DNA from: Balneola sp.
Lineage (GTDB): Bacteria; Bacteroidota; Rhodothermia; Balneolales; Balneolaceae
Length of the DNA: 64,000 nt
Assembly (NCBI GenBank): GCA_017643645.1
Contig: JAEPNB010000009.1
Span: 94,600 to 158,599 of the forward strand
Reading direction: 5' to 3'
Shown: piece by piece, positions 18,932-27,887 of the stretch
How the letters are laid out: each line of letters opens with the position of its first letter
How positions within the stretch are numbered: position 1 is the first letter of the stretch
Position numbers and translations under genes: made by a program
Notes under the pieces: generated by a model
Seen by the model: the letters and a program-made list of their open reading frames with translations, nothing else
What the model was told of the DNA's origin: nothing
Database searches by the model: none

Positions 18932-20035
18932 ATGTTTGAACCTAAAAGATCTTACTGGGAAGGAGAACTCTACAATCAGAAGCATGATCTGATAGTAGTA
19001 GGTTCCGGGTTAACCGGACTTTCTTCCGCTTATTTTTTTAAGAAAAAAAATCCTGATGCAAGAGTATTAGTAATTGATCGGGGATTTTATCCCATTGGAG
19101 CAAGCACGCGAAATGCGGGGTTTGCCTGTATTGGAAGTGTTGGTGAACTGGTTTCAGATCTGGATTTAGAAACAGAAGAAGTTATAAAACAACGAATTCA
19201 GGATCGTTATAATGGATTGCTGTTGCTGCGTGAAACTCTTGGAGATAAAAACATTGATTATGATTCCTGTGGAGGATGGGAAATATTCACAGATTCGGAT
19301 GAATATGCAAAGTTATCAGCCTACATTCCCAGGTTGAATTCTATTATGGAAGAAATGATCGGTGAAAAAAAAGTTTTTGAAGCTGGGACATATTTATCAT
19401 TTCCATCTTTCTACAATCGTGTGGAAGGAATGCTGCATCCCGGTAAGATGATTCGGACTTTATATGAAAAATGCATTCAATCCGGAATAGAGTTCAGATG
19501 GAATACGAATATCAACCACATTGATACTAAAAAAAACCTTGTTTCCTCTCAATCTCAAATCTGGTTCCATTCAGACAAATTGATCATTGCCACCAATGCC
19601 TTTACAGATAAGATTTTCCCGAAAGTTAATATAAAACCTGGTAGAGGTTATGTTTTTATTACCAAAGAAATAGATCAGCTAAAGTGGAAAGGCACCTTTC
19701 ATTACAACAAAGGATATGTCTATTTCAGAAATGTAGGTGATAACAGAATTCTGATAGGTGGGGGACGAAATGTAAATTACGATGCAGAAACCACTTCAGA
19801 GTTTGGAGTAAATGAAGAGATCAAAAAATACCTTGTCAATTTTGCCAATGATACAATGAAATTACCTGAAGGCTGGAAAGTAGAACAAGAATGGTCGGGA
19901 ATTATGGGTTTTACCGAATCCAAATCATATATCTTAGAAAATATTGACGAAAACTGTGTACTCGCGGCAGGACTTAGCGGTATGGGCGTGGCTTTAGGAA
20001 TGAACTTAGGTAAGAAGGCTTCTGAGTTGGTTTAA
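18932..20035 (+). CDS. FAD-dependent amino-acid/amine oxidoreductase (DAO family)
   Basis: 367 residues. The dinucleotide-binding motif VVGSGLTGLSSAYF (~23-36) ends strand two at VIDRG. STRNAGFACIG is typical of the DadA/glycine-oxidase/YurR-like D-amino-acid or sarcosine oxidase group. The C-terminal AAGLSGMGVALGM is the second FAD contact. The substrate is unknown. Its immediate coupling (2-bp gap) to an M20D amidohydrolase suggests oxidation of the amino acid released by that enzyme (inference). Confidence 0.9.
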   Translation: MFEPKRSYWEGELYNQKHDLIVVGSGLTGLSSAYFFKKKNPDARVLVIDRGFYPIGASTRNAGFACIGSVGELVSDLDLETEEVIKQRIQDRYNGLLLLRETLGDKNIDYDSCGGWEIFTDSDEYAKLSAYIPRLNSIMEEMIGEKKVFEAGTYLSFPSFYNRVEGMLHPGKMIRTLYEKCIQSGIEFRWNTNINHIDTKKNLVSSQSQIWFHSDKLIIATNAFTDKIFPKVNIKPGRGYVFITKEIDQLKWKGTFHYNKGYVYFRNVGDNRILIGGGRNVNYDAETTSEFGVNEEIKKYLVNFANDTMKLPEGWKVEQEWSGIMGFTESKSYILENIDENCVLAAGLSGMGVALGMNLGKKASELV

Positions 20036-20056
20036 ACCCGCTTTGGAAAAATTACA

Positions 20057-20088
20057 CGGTAGGTGCGTATCGCCATACGCACCTACCG
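20057..20088. repeat. REP-like palindrome, GTAGG family (copy 1)
   Basis: Perfect 14-bp inverted repeat CGGTAGGTGCGTAT / ATACGCACCTACCG with a CGCC loop, between convergent genes. Its arm pattern GTAGGnnCG is shared with the palindrome at 24173-24214. It may double as a terminator, but the following A/T run is broken. Confidence 0.85.
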
Positions 20089-20101
20089 GATATCAAAAAA
20101 A

Positions 20102-20740
20102 TCACTCTTCTTCCAAAAACTCTTTATACAGTTCTACAAACTCGCTTAGCATCATAGCCGTTGCACCCCAAAGTGGTACTTTATGTACATCCCAAAGAGG
20201 AATACTGTAATCCAGATCGCGCAGCTTCCAATCCTCAACTTTTGAAAACTCTCCATTCACCAACTTTGAAATTGGAACCGAGAAGATCTCATCGACTTCA
20301 TTCGGGTTTGCGCAAAATTCCTGTTCTTCTTTTATGAAACCAACTACAGGAGTAACCATATTTTCCGAATGATTTATATAAAGTGGAGTTAAACGACCAA
20401 CTGCTTCTACATTTTCCGGTTTTAAACCCGTTTCTTCATGAGCTTCACGTAAAGCGGTTTCCTCTATACTTTCATCCCCCTCTTTACCTCCACCGGGAAA
20501 GCTAATTTGCCCACCGTGCTTGATCCCTGCTGTCCTTAGAGTAAACATAATTTCGGGTTCTTCCGTCCATGTTGTAACAGGTACTAATACGCTGCTGTTT
20601 CTGAAATTATCGGAAGATGGTCTATAAGTCATTTCATTTTTACGCTCAATCTTGGGAGCCGGGCGCATTAAATTCTGAGCATTTTTTCCCGGAAGTGACT
20701 GTCTCAGTCTGTTTGCAATAAAATCTTTGAAATTTTTCAT
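20102..20740 (-). CDS. NUDIX hydrolase, CoA pyrophosphatase type
   Basis: 212-residue Nudix enzyme. The Nudix box starts at Gly84-Gly85 and continues through REAHEETGL (98-106). The upstream GGQISFPGG is the CoA-hydrolase (NudL/UPF0035) signature, so the likely reaction is cleavage of CoA or acyl-CoA to phosphopantetheine and 3',5'-ADP. It stands alone, convergent with the FAD oxidoreductase and divergent from the protease gene. Confidence 0.92.
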   Translation of the reverse strand: MKNFKDFIANRLRQSLPGKNAQNLMRPAPKIERKNEMTYRPSSDNFRNSSVLVPVTTWTEEPEIMFTLRTAGIKHGGQISFPGGGKEGDESIEETALREAHEETGLKPENVEAVGRLTPLYINHSENMVTPVVGFIKEEQEFCANPNEVDEIFSVPISKLVNGEFSKVEDWKLRDLDYSIPLWDVHKVPLWGATAMMLSEFVELYKEFLEEE

Positions 20741-20947
20741 GTATAAAAATGTAACAATTTGTTCATTAAACTGTCTTTTATTTAAGGCTACAAATGCTAA
20801 CTATTTGTTTCCCTTATAATTCTAATGATAATTTTTTGCCTTTCCATTTTTTTTAAAGTACAATGAACGCTGTGTTAATTTGTGTAAATAAACTAGGGCA
20901 TTTCACAACTTGACAGTAGTAACAATTATTAACTTAACTACAATAGA

Positions 20948-22159
20948 ATGAAGAAATATTTATTACGAGGACTAGCATTAAGTGTTTTAGCAATAGTTGC
21001 TATAATTGGCTGTACAGATAGCACTTCCATTGCTCCTGATACAGATGATCAAATTACAAAACCCGCTCCTATTCCGGGGCAATATATTGTGGTGCTTAAA
21101 GGAACTGAGAAACAAAAAATAGTTCCGGGTAATGTAGCACAAATACAAGAAATCAAAACAGAGCTATATGCTCGAAATGCTATATTGTCAGAGTCAATTA
21201 AAGGCGACTTCAATCATTCAATAGCAGGTTTTGTAGCTCAATTAACAGATGAGCAACTCGAAACCCTTCGACTAGATAATAACGTCTCCTATATTGAGCA
21301 AGACAGAATTGTGACTTTTGCACCTCCGTGCGGAACACCTAACGGTGGACCCTGTGATGGAGACGGTGGAGGTGGTGGCTCTGATTCTCAGGAAACTCCC
21401 TATGGAATTACCCGTGTTAATGGTGGCGTAAATTATACCGGTAGTGGTGTAGCATGGATTATTGACACCGGTATCGATTTAGATCATCCTGATCTGAATG
21501 TAGATGCAAGCAGAGGATTTAATGCCTTTACATCAGGTAGAGATGGAAAAAGTCTTGATGATGGAAATGGACATGGATCTCACGTGGCAGGAACTGTTGC
21601 TGCAATAGATAATACTGAAGGAGTTATTGGTGTTGCCGCCGGCGCTACTGTTATCCCTGTAAAAGTCTTGGACAGCCGTGGAAGTGGTTCTTATTCCGGA
21701 GTTATCGCAGGAGTTGATCATGTTGGAGCCAATGGATCATCTGGTGATGTCGCAAATATGAGTCTTGGTGGACCAGTCTCACAAGCATTAGATGATGCCG
21801 TTAAAAATGCAGCCCAATCTTCCGGCGTTAAATTTGTATTAGCTGCAGGAAATGAAAGTGATGATGCTAATAACCACTCTCCTGCTCGTGCAAATGGAAA
21901 TAATATTTATACTATTTCTGCAATGAATAGTAACGACGCATGGGCTTCATTTTCAAACTACGGAAACCCTCCGGTTGATTATGTCGCTCCGGGTGTTTCA
22001 ATAAAATCAACGTGGAAGAATGGAAGTTATAATACTATAAGCGGAACTTCTATGGCTGCTCCGCATGCGGCAGGTGTTCTTCTTCTTGGAAATGCAAGTA
22101 CTGACGGCACCGTATCCGGTGACCCTGATGGAAATGCAGATTCTATCATCGTTCATTAA
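20948..22159 (+). CDS. S8 subtilisin-like protease lipoprotein
   Basis: 403 residues. The lipoprotein signal ends IIGC (Cys22). An inhibitor I9 propeptide spans ~45-122 (PGQYIVVLKG...YIEQDRIV). A short Gly/Asp-rich linker leads to the S8 catalytic domain with Asp173 (IIDTGIDLDHPDL), His209 (GHGSHVAGT), oxyanion Asn in AAGNES and Ser368 (GTSMAAPHAAG), in a proteinase K-like arrangement. The protein ends about 35 residues after the Ser, so no sorting domain is present. It probably degrades proteins at the cell surface. Confidence 0.96.
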   Translation: MKKYLLRGLALSVLAIVAIIGCTDSTSIAPDTDDQITKPAPIPGQYIVVLKGTEKQKIVPGNVAQIQEIKTELYARNAILSESIKGDFNHSIAGFVAQLTDEQLETLRLDNNVSYIEQDRIVTFAPPCGTPNGGPCDGDGGGGGSDSQETPYGITRVNGGVNYTGSGVAWIIDTGIDLDHPDLNVDASRGFNAFTSGRDGKSLDDGNGHGSHVAGTVAAIDNTEGVIGVAAGATVIPVKVLDSRGSGSYSGVIAGVDHVGANGSSGDVANMSLGGPVSQALDDAVKNAAQSSGVKFVLAAGNESDDANNHSPARANGNNIYTISAMNSNDAWASFSNYGNPPVDYVAPGVSIKSTWKNGSYNTISGTSMAAPHAAGVLLLGNASTDGTVSGDPDGNADSIIVH

Positions 22160-22178
22160 TTCATAACAGCAAAGCTTT

Positions 22179-22215
22179 AAAAGCACCTTTCGTTCGAAAG
22201 GTGCTTTTTTTATTT
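22179..22215 (+). terminator. intrinsic terminator after subtilase
   Basis: AAAGCACCTTTCG/CGAAAGGTGCTTT stem with a TT centre, followed by a T run, 20 bp after the stop codon. Confidence 0.93.
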
Positions 22216-22323
22216 ACAGCAGAATCTTCCGGCAATAAAATGCTCTGAATTAACGGTTTTTAAAGAAGAGCAACTGTCCGTACTTTCCATCTCTTGAAAA
22301 TTGAATGGTCTCTAAAACAGCAC

Positions 22324-23319
22324 ATGACAAAAAAATATGATGTATATGGTATTGGCAATGCACTTGTTGATATCGATTTTGAAGTAAGCCGGGATTTCAT
22401 CACCGATCATGAAATCAAAAAAGGATTAATGACTTTAGTTGATGAAGAAACTCAAACGAGGCTTATAAAAGCTATCAACCCTGAAGAATCAAACAGAAAA
22501 TCGGGTGGTTCAGCTGCTAATACAGTCATGGCTGTATCTCAGTTCGGAGGTAAGGCATTTTATTCATGCAAAGTTGCTGATGATGAATTCGGTAATTTTT
22601 ATTTAGAAGATCTGGCCAACGCCGGTATCTCAACAAATCTGGATGGGATGAAAAGGGAAGAAGGCATCACCGGGAAATGCCTCGTTATGATTACCGATGA
22701 CGCCGACAGAACTATGAATACTTTTCTGGGTATCACAACTTCACTCTCTACTGATGAAGTTAGCGAAGACGCTATAAAAGAATCAGAATACATTTATTTG
22801 GAAGGCTATTTGGTGGCTTCACCAACTGCATTTGAAGCTATGAAACTCACCAAACAGCTAGCAGAAAAACACGGAGTAAAAACCTCTATCACTTTATCTG
22901 ACCCTTCTATTGTTGAGGGATTTAAAGGATTGTTTCATGAAGTTATTGGAAACTCTGTGGATCTGCTGTTTTGTAATGAAGAAGAAGCTCTGAAATTCAC
23001 GGACAGTTCTAATATCAGTGTTGCCAGAGAGCAGTTGAAAAAAATAGCTAGACGCTTTGTGATCACTCAGGGTAAAAACGGTGCTATGATTTTTGATGGT
23101 GATACTTTTATCGATATAGAACCTTATGAAGTGGATGCTGTTGACACCAACGGAGCAGGCGATATGTTTGCAGGAGCTTTTTTATATGGGATCACTAATG
23201 GACACACTTATGCCGGTTCCGGTAAACTGGCAAGTTTGGCATCTTCCAAAATTGTATCACAATACGGACCGCGTTTAGACATGAAAGCGATCAAAGAAAT
23301 TCAAAATCATACATTATGA
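22324..23319 (+). CDS. PfkB-family adenosine kinase-like
   Basis: 331 residues from ATG 22324. A TTG at 22294 extends the frame by ten residues, but YDVYGIGNALVDIDF is the expected N terminus, so the ATG is preferred. Ribokinase-fold signatures: SGGSAANTVMAVSQFGG (~59-75) and the catalytic DTNGAGDMFAGAF loop (~275) with the Asp base. The GIGNALVDI start is typical of Bacteroidota adenosine kinases, so nucleoside phosphorylation is the best guess, though other sugars are possible. It overlaps the SemiSWEET gene by 4 bp. Confidence 0.9.
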   Translation: MTKKYDVYGIGNALVDIDFEVSRDFITDHEIKKGLMTLVDEETQTRLIKAINPEESNRKSGGSAANTVMAVSQFGGKAFYSCKVADDEFGNFYLEDLANAGISTNLDGMKREEGITGKCLVMITDDADRTMNTFLGITTSLSTDEVSEDAIKESEYIYLEGYLVASPTAFEAMKLTKQLAEKHGVKTSITLSDPSIVEGFKGLFHEVIGNSVDLLFCNEEEALKFTDSSNISVAREQLKKIARRFVITQGKNGAMIFDGDTFIDIEPYEVDAVDTNGAGDMFAGAFLYGITNGHTYAGSGKLASLASSKIVSQYGPRLDMKAIKEIQNHTL

Positions 23320-23588
23320 GTGGAATAGAACTATTGGGCTGGGCAGGATTTGGTATATTAATTGGAGCATGGATTCCCCAAACCTGGCAAACCATCAAAA
23401 TGGGAAAAACGGATATCAGTCTCGCTTTTATTCTGATGTACGTATCCTCAAGTTTACTGCTTACCGTTTACTCGATCCTTACTGAAGATCTTATATTCAC
23501 AGTTTTGAATGCTATGTTAACAGTAGGAAGTGCTATAAACCTTTACTACAAGCTTAACCCCCGAAAAGAAGAGCTCTTGGATGGATAA
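23316..23588 (+). CDS. SemiSWEET-like PQ-loop transporter
   Basis: 90-residue protein with three transmembrane helices and the PQ-loop motif Pro21-Gln22 (WIPQTWQTIK), the size and layout of bacterial SemiSWEET sugar facilitators that work as homodimers. It overlaps the kinase gene by 4 bp upstream and rdgB by 8 bp downstream, so all three are surely co-translated. The context hints that its substrate may feed the neighbouring kinase (inference). Confidence 0.88.
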   Translation: MSGIELLGWAGFGILIGAWIPQTWQTIKMGKTDISLAFILMYVSSSLLLTVYSILTEDLIFTVLNAMLTVGSAINLYYKLNPRKEELLDG

Positions 23589-24159
23589 ACTAATTCTTGC
23601 TTCCAGAAATAAGAATAAGATCGAAGAAATGAAGCAATTAGTTGCTCATCTGGGAATTGATGTATTTTCTGCTCTTGACTTCCCCGATCTGGGAGAAGTA
23701 GAAGAAGATAAGCCAACACTTGAAGGAAATGCGCTCAAAAAAGCACGCTATGTAAATCAACAAACCGGAATTCCTGCTCTTTCTGACGATACGGGGTTAG
23801 AAGTGAAAGCATTAGACGGAGCTCCCGGAGTATTTTCTGCAAGATATGCAGGTGAAAATGCTTCTTATCAGGATAATGTTTTGAAGTTATTGGAAGCCTT
23901 AAAAGGAAGAGAAAACCGCTCAGCACAATTCCGAACTGTTGTCGCGCTAGTTGATGGAGACCAGGAATGGACATTCGAAGGAGTTTGTAAAGGAAAAATT
24001 ATTGAGGAACAGATCGGTAAAAAAGGCTTCGGCTACGATCCGATCTTTATGCCGGATGAATTTGCAGAGACCTTCGCACAGATGGATCCTAATATTAAAA
24101 ACCTGATCAGCCATCGAGGAAAAGCAGTACAAAGGTTTTTGGAGTTTTTGGAAGATTAG
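23581..24159 (+). CDS. rdgB: XTP/dITP diphosphatase (RdgB/HAM1)
   Basis: 192-residue house-cleaning pyrophosphatase that removes ITP, dITP and XTP from the nucleotide pool. Family motifs: ASRNKNKIEEM at the N terminus, SDDTGLEV with metal-binding acidic residues (~73-80), FSARYAG, GYDPIFMPD, and the C-terminal ISHRGKAV. It is the last gene of a three-gene overlapping operon; a palindrome follows the stop. Confidence 0.97.
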   Translation: MDKLILASRNKNKIEEMKQLVAHLGIDVFSALDFPDLGEVEEDKPTLEGNALKKARYVNQQTGIPALSDDTGLEVKALDGAPGVFSARYAGENASYQDNVLKLLEALKGRENRSAQFRTVVALVDGDQEWTFEGVCKGKIIEEQIGKKGFGYDPIFMPDEFAETFAQMDPNIKNLISHRGKAVQRFLEFLED

Positions 24160-24172
24160 TGAATTTCTATAA

Positions 24173-24214
24173 TTAGGATGTAGGGACGCAAGATTTTGCG
24201 TCCCTACATCCTAA
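24173..24214. repeat. REP-like palindrome, GTAGG family (copy 2)
   Basis: Perfect 19-bp inverted repeat: TTAGGATGTAGGGACGCAA, loop GATT, then its exact complement. The GTAGGGACGCAA...TTGCGTCCCTAC core resembles intergenic palindromes found in many bacteria and shares its arm start with the 20057 element. It lies 13 bp after rdgB. Confidence 0.9.
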
Positions 24215-24247
24215 TCTTAATCTTAATAGTTCTGATTTTTTTACCCT

Positions 24248-24272
24248 CGTTCCGAACGTCCCGTTCGGAACG
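24248..24272. repeat. short palindrome CGTTCCGAACG
   Basis: Perfect 11-bp inverted repeat CGTTCCGAACG / CGTTCGGAACG with a TCC loop, 33 bp after the preceding palindrome. It is a different family with the same architecture. Confidence 0.8.
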
Positions 24273-24346
24273 CTAGTTTGAAAGCTACTACATCATACCT
24301 TTAAAGAGAGAGATTTTTCTTATGTTCCAAAAATTTCTATTCAATA

Positions 24347-26551
24347 ATGATAAAAAAAGCATTTCCACAATTTAGAATTAGTAGAAAGAGTGTGTTATCA
24401 ATCTGTTTCCTTTTACTCATTTCCTGCTCCAACTACGAATCTCCCAATAAGTACGTAGATGTATTCATCGGCACCGGTGGACACGGACATACTTATCCCG
24501 GAGCAACGCTACCCTTCGGGATGATACAACCGAGTCCTGTAAACGGAACTCCGGGCTGGGATTGGGTTTCAGGTTATCATTATTCGGATAGTGTTATTAC
24601 AGGTTTTGCTCAAACTCATTTAAGCGGAACGGGAATCGGAGATCTGAATGACATTTTGATCATGCCAACCAATCGAAAAGTGCTCTTGTCCGATTCAGCC
24701 AAATATGAAAGCAAAAGAAGTTACGCTTCCAAGTTTTCTCACAATCGCGAAAAAGGCTCTCCCGGATATTACAGCGTTTTTCTGGATGATTATGAGATCA
24801 ATGCGGAAATGACTGCTACGGAAAGAGTAGCCATGTATAGATTTACTTATGAATACGGCGATCCTCAATTCTTAAATCTGGATCTGGGTTACAGTTTAAA
24901 CTGGGATTCTTTTACCGAAGGATATTTCAAAGTCATCGGGAAAGGTGAAAACAAAAAACTGGTTGGCTATCGAAGATCTTCCGGTTGGGCGAATGATCAA
25001 CATGTTTATTTTGCGTTGGAGTTTTCAACCGACTTTATGATTACTGATTCAGCTGATTATAAAGGGTTCACCTCATATGGGGTGCTGGAGTTTGAAAATA
25101 GTAAAAGAGAAGTTCTGGCTAAAATTGCTATCTCATCACACAGTGAAGAAGGGGCATTAGCAAATCTGGAAACTCTGGAGGATTGGGATTTTGATGAAAC
25201 CAAGCTCTTTGCTGAAATGGCTTGGGATAAAGAACTCGGCAAAATCAAAGTTCAGGGAGACGAAGAGAAAAAGACAATTTTTTATACCGCACTTTATCAT
25301 TCCAAATTGGCTCCGGTTTTGTTTTCTGATGCCAATCAGGGTCAAACCAAATACACTATTTACTCTTTGTGGGATACTTTTCGGGCGCAGCATCCATTGC
25401 TTACTATTACCAATCCCGACAGAGTGAATGACATGATTCGAACTATGCTGGATTTCTACGAAGAAAACGGATTGCTACCTGTTTGGGAATTACACGGAAA
25501 TGAAACCAATACCATGACGGGTTATCATGCTATTCCTGTGATTGCGGATGCGTATGCCAAAGGATTCAGAGACTATGACGCCGAACTCGCTTTCGAAGCC
25601 ATGAAAGCAAGTGCCATGCAAAATAAACGTGGAACTGATCTGTATCGAAAATATCAATATATCCCTTCTGAACTGGAGCATGAATCTGTAACTAAAACAC
25701 TGGAATATGCTTTTGATGACTGGGCAATGGCACAAATGGCTTTTATGCTTGGAAAAGAATCTGAATACGAACATTTTATAGTCAGATCCGGATTCTGGCA
25801 AAATGTATATGATGATCAAACTAAATTTATGCGTGGCAAAACCGCTGAAGGGAATTGGGTTGAGCCTTTTGATCCGAAAAGATCCGTTCATCGTGTAAAC
25901 ACCGACTATACTGAAGGCAATGCATGGCAACACAGCTGGTTTGTTCCTCATCAGGTTGAAAAACTGATAGAACTTATGGGTGGTGATGATGCCTTTTCAA
26001 AACGACTCGATTCGCTGTTCAATCAGGACTCTAACATCACCGGCGATAATACTTCGCCCGACATCTCAGGATTGATAGGCCAATATGCACACGGAAATGA
26101 GCCCAGCCATCATATTGGATATTTATACAATTATGCAGGAAAACCATGGAAATCTCAGGAAATTCTTAACGAAATAATGAATACTCAATATTCCACCGCT
26201 GTAGATGGATTAAGTGGAAATGAAGATTGTGGACAGATGTCGGCTTGGTATGTTTTTTCAGCGATGGGTTTTTATCCAGTAAACCCGGCATCAGGTAATT
26301 ATGTGATCGGAACTCCTCAGTTTGAAGAAGTAACTATAAGTGTATCAGACGCAAAGACTTTTACAATCATTACCAATGGAGTTTCCAATAAAAATATATA
26401 CATTCAATCAGCTACTTTAAATGGAGTGCTTTTGGAGAGAAGTTATATTTCTCACAAAGAGATAATGGAGGGTGGAGAATTGATCTTTGAAATGGGATCT
26501 GCACCTAATAAAAACTGGGCGAAGAAAACAGAACACAGACCAATTAATTAA
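24347..26551 (+). CDS. GH92 family alpha-mannosidase lipoprotein
   Basis: 734-residue glycoside hydrolase family 92 enzyme, a calcium-dependent exo-alpha-mannosidase (commonly alpha-1,2). The lipoprotein signal ends LLISC (Cys ~27). Hallmarks: VDVFIGTGGHGHTYPGA, LPFGMIQPSP, GNEPSHHIGYLYNY, and GNEDCGQMSAWYVFSA with the conserved acidic pair at 626-627, then the GFYPVNPASGNY end domain. It is the first gene of a unit with GH47 and glycosylasparaginase; its last base is the first of the GH47 start (overlap 1 bp). Confidence 0.97.
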   Translation: MIKKAFPQFRISRKSVLSICFLLLISCSNYESPNKYVDVFIGTGGHGHTYPGATLPFGMIQPSPVNGTPGWDWVSGYHYSDSVITGFAQTHLSGTGIGDLNDILIMPTNRKVLLSDSAKYESKRSYASKFSHNREKGSPGYYSVFLDDYEINAEMTATERVAMYRFTYEYGDPQFLNLDLGYSLNWDSFTEGYFKVIGKGENKKLVGYRRSSGWANDQHVYFALEFSTDFMITDSADYKGFTSYGVLEFENSKREVLAKIAISSHSEEGALANLETLEDWDFDETKLFAEMAWDKELGKIKVQGDEEKKTIFYTALYHSKLAPVLFSDANQGQTKYTIYSLWDTFRAQHPLLTITNPDRVNDMIRTMLDFYEENGLLPVWELHGNETNTMTGYHAIPVIADAYAKGFRDYDAELAFEAMKASAMQNKRGTDLYRKYQYIPSELEHESVTKTLEYAFDDWAMAQMAFMLGKESEYEHFIVRSGFWQNVYDDQTKFMRGKTAEGNWVEPFDPKRSVHRVNTDYTEGNAWQHSWFVPHQVEKLIELMGGDDAFSKRLDSLFNQDSNITGDNTSPDISGLIGQYAHGNEPSHHIGYLYNYAGKPWKSQEILNEIMNTQYSTAVDGLSGNEDCGQMSAWYVFSAMGFYPVNPASGNYVIGTPQFEEVTISVSDAKTFTIITNGVSNKNIYIQSATLNGVLLERSYISHKEIMEGGELIFEMGSAPNKNWAKKTEHRPIN

Positions 26552-27882
26552 TGAAGAGATTTTTATTATTGGTGCTTGCTTTAGGGATAGCGTGTGCACC
26601 TCAAAAATCAGAGAAAGAACAACTTGCTGAGCAAGTAAAACAAGAATTCTTACACGCTTGGAACGGCTACAAACAGCATGCCTGGGGAGATGATACACTA
26701 AAACCATTATCAAAGTCTTCTAAAAACTGGTATAATACATCTTTATTGATGACCCCCGTTGATGCTTTTGACACTATGTTATTAATGGGTTTGGATGAAG
26801 AAGCCGCTGAAGCAAAAGAATTGATCTTTTCTGAATTGTCTTTCGATCACGACTTCTTTGTGTCCAATTTTGAGATAACTATTCGTCTTTTAGGCGGACT
26901 TCTTTCAGCGTATGAGATGGATGGAGACGAACGATTTCTGGAACTGGCTGAAGATCTTGGAAGAAGATTACTTCCTGCATTCGATTCAGCAACTGGAATG
27001 ACTTACGGAAGAGTAAATCTTAAAACAGGAGAAACCAACTGGCAGGTTAATAATCCCGCTGAAATCGGAACTTTGATGATAGAGTTCGGTACACTTACCA
27101 AGCACACTCAGGATTCTGTTTTTTATAACAGCGCCAAAAAAGCAATGATGGGATTGTATGAGCGACGTTCCGAAATCGGATTAGTCGGAACAACTATTGA
27201 CGTGGAAACCGGAGAATGGCAAAATAAAGAAGCTCATATTTCCGGAATGATAGATTCTTATTACGAATATGCACTGAAGTCTTGGCTTCTTTTCAGAGAT
27301 GAAGACTTCCGAAAAATATGGAAAGCTCATGAACCCGCAATAGAAAAGTATCTGCTCGACGAAGTTGCCAGCGGAACCTGGTACGGTCGTGCAAACATGG
27401 ATACCGGAGAACGAACGGCAACTACTTACGGAGCACTGGATGCATTTATGCCCGGAGTTTTAGTGCTTGCAGGAGATATTGAAACAGCAGAAAAAGTGCA
27501 AGAATCCAATTTTAAGATGTGGCAGTTACACGGAATTGAACCGGAAGGTCTGAATTATGTTGATATGGAAATAACCTCGGCAGGATATCCTTTGCGCCCT
27601 GAAAATATTGAGTCTGCTTATTATTTATACCAGGCAACGGGCGATGAAAAATATATTGAGATGGGAAAAGTGATGTTCCAAAGTCTGGTCGAATATTGTA
27701 AAACAGAACATGGTTATGCTGCTTTATCAGATGTTACCACCAAAGAAAAAAGCGACGATATGGAAAGCTTCTTTTTAGCAGAAACCCTCAAATATGCCTA
27801 TCTCCTTTTTGCTGATGACAAAGTATTTGATCTGGATAAACATGTATTCAACACAGAGGCTCATCCAATGAGGATAGATTAA
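26551..27882 (+). CDS. GH47 family (class I) alpha-1,2-mannosidase lipoprotein
   Basis: 443 residues with lipobox GIAC (Cys15). Class I mannosidase signatures: NFEITIRLLGGLLSAY with acid residue Glu108, SGMIDSYYEYALK with Asp235, RPENIESAYYLY (349-360), and the C-terminal FNTEAHP with Thr435, the position that binds catalytic calcium in the family. GH47 enzymes trim alpha-1,2-mannose from high-mannose N-glycans; bacterial members are comparatively few. It is coupled to the GH92 gene by a 1-bp overlap. Confidence 0.94.
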   Translation: MKRFLLLVLALGIACAPQKSEKEQLAEQVKQEFLHAWNGYKQHAWGDDTLKPLSKSSKNWYNTSLLMTPVDAFDTMLLMGLDEEAAEAKELIFSELSFDHDFFVSNFEITIRLLGGLLSAYEMDGDERFLELAEDLGRRLLPAFDSATGMTYGRVNLKTGETNWQVNNPAEIGTLMIEFGTLTKHTQDSVFYNSAKKAMMGLYERRSEIGLVGTTIDVETGEWQNKEAHISGMIDSYYEYALKSWLLFRDEDFRKIWKAHEPAIEKYLLDEVASGTWYGRANMDTGERTATTYGALDAFMPGVLVLAGDIETAEKVQESNFKMWQLHGIEPEGLNYVDMEITSAGYPLRPENIESAYYLYQATGDEKYIEMGKVMFQSLVEYCKTEHGYAALSDVTTKEKSDDMESFFLAETLKYAYLLFADDKVFDLDKHVFNTEAHPMRID

Positions 27883-27887
27883 CCATT

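Noticed and set aside
20741..20947. TTGACA at 20910 as a promoter for the subtilase gene
   Set aside because: No acceptable -10 or TAnnTTTG element lies at a proper distance.
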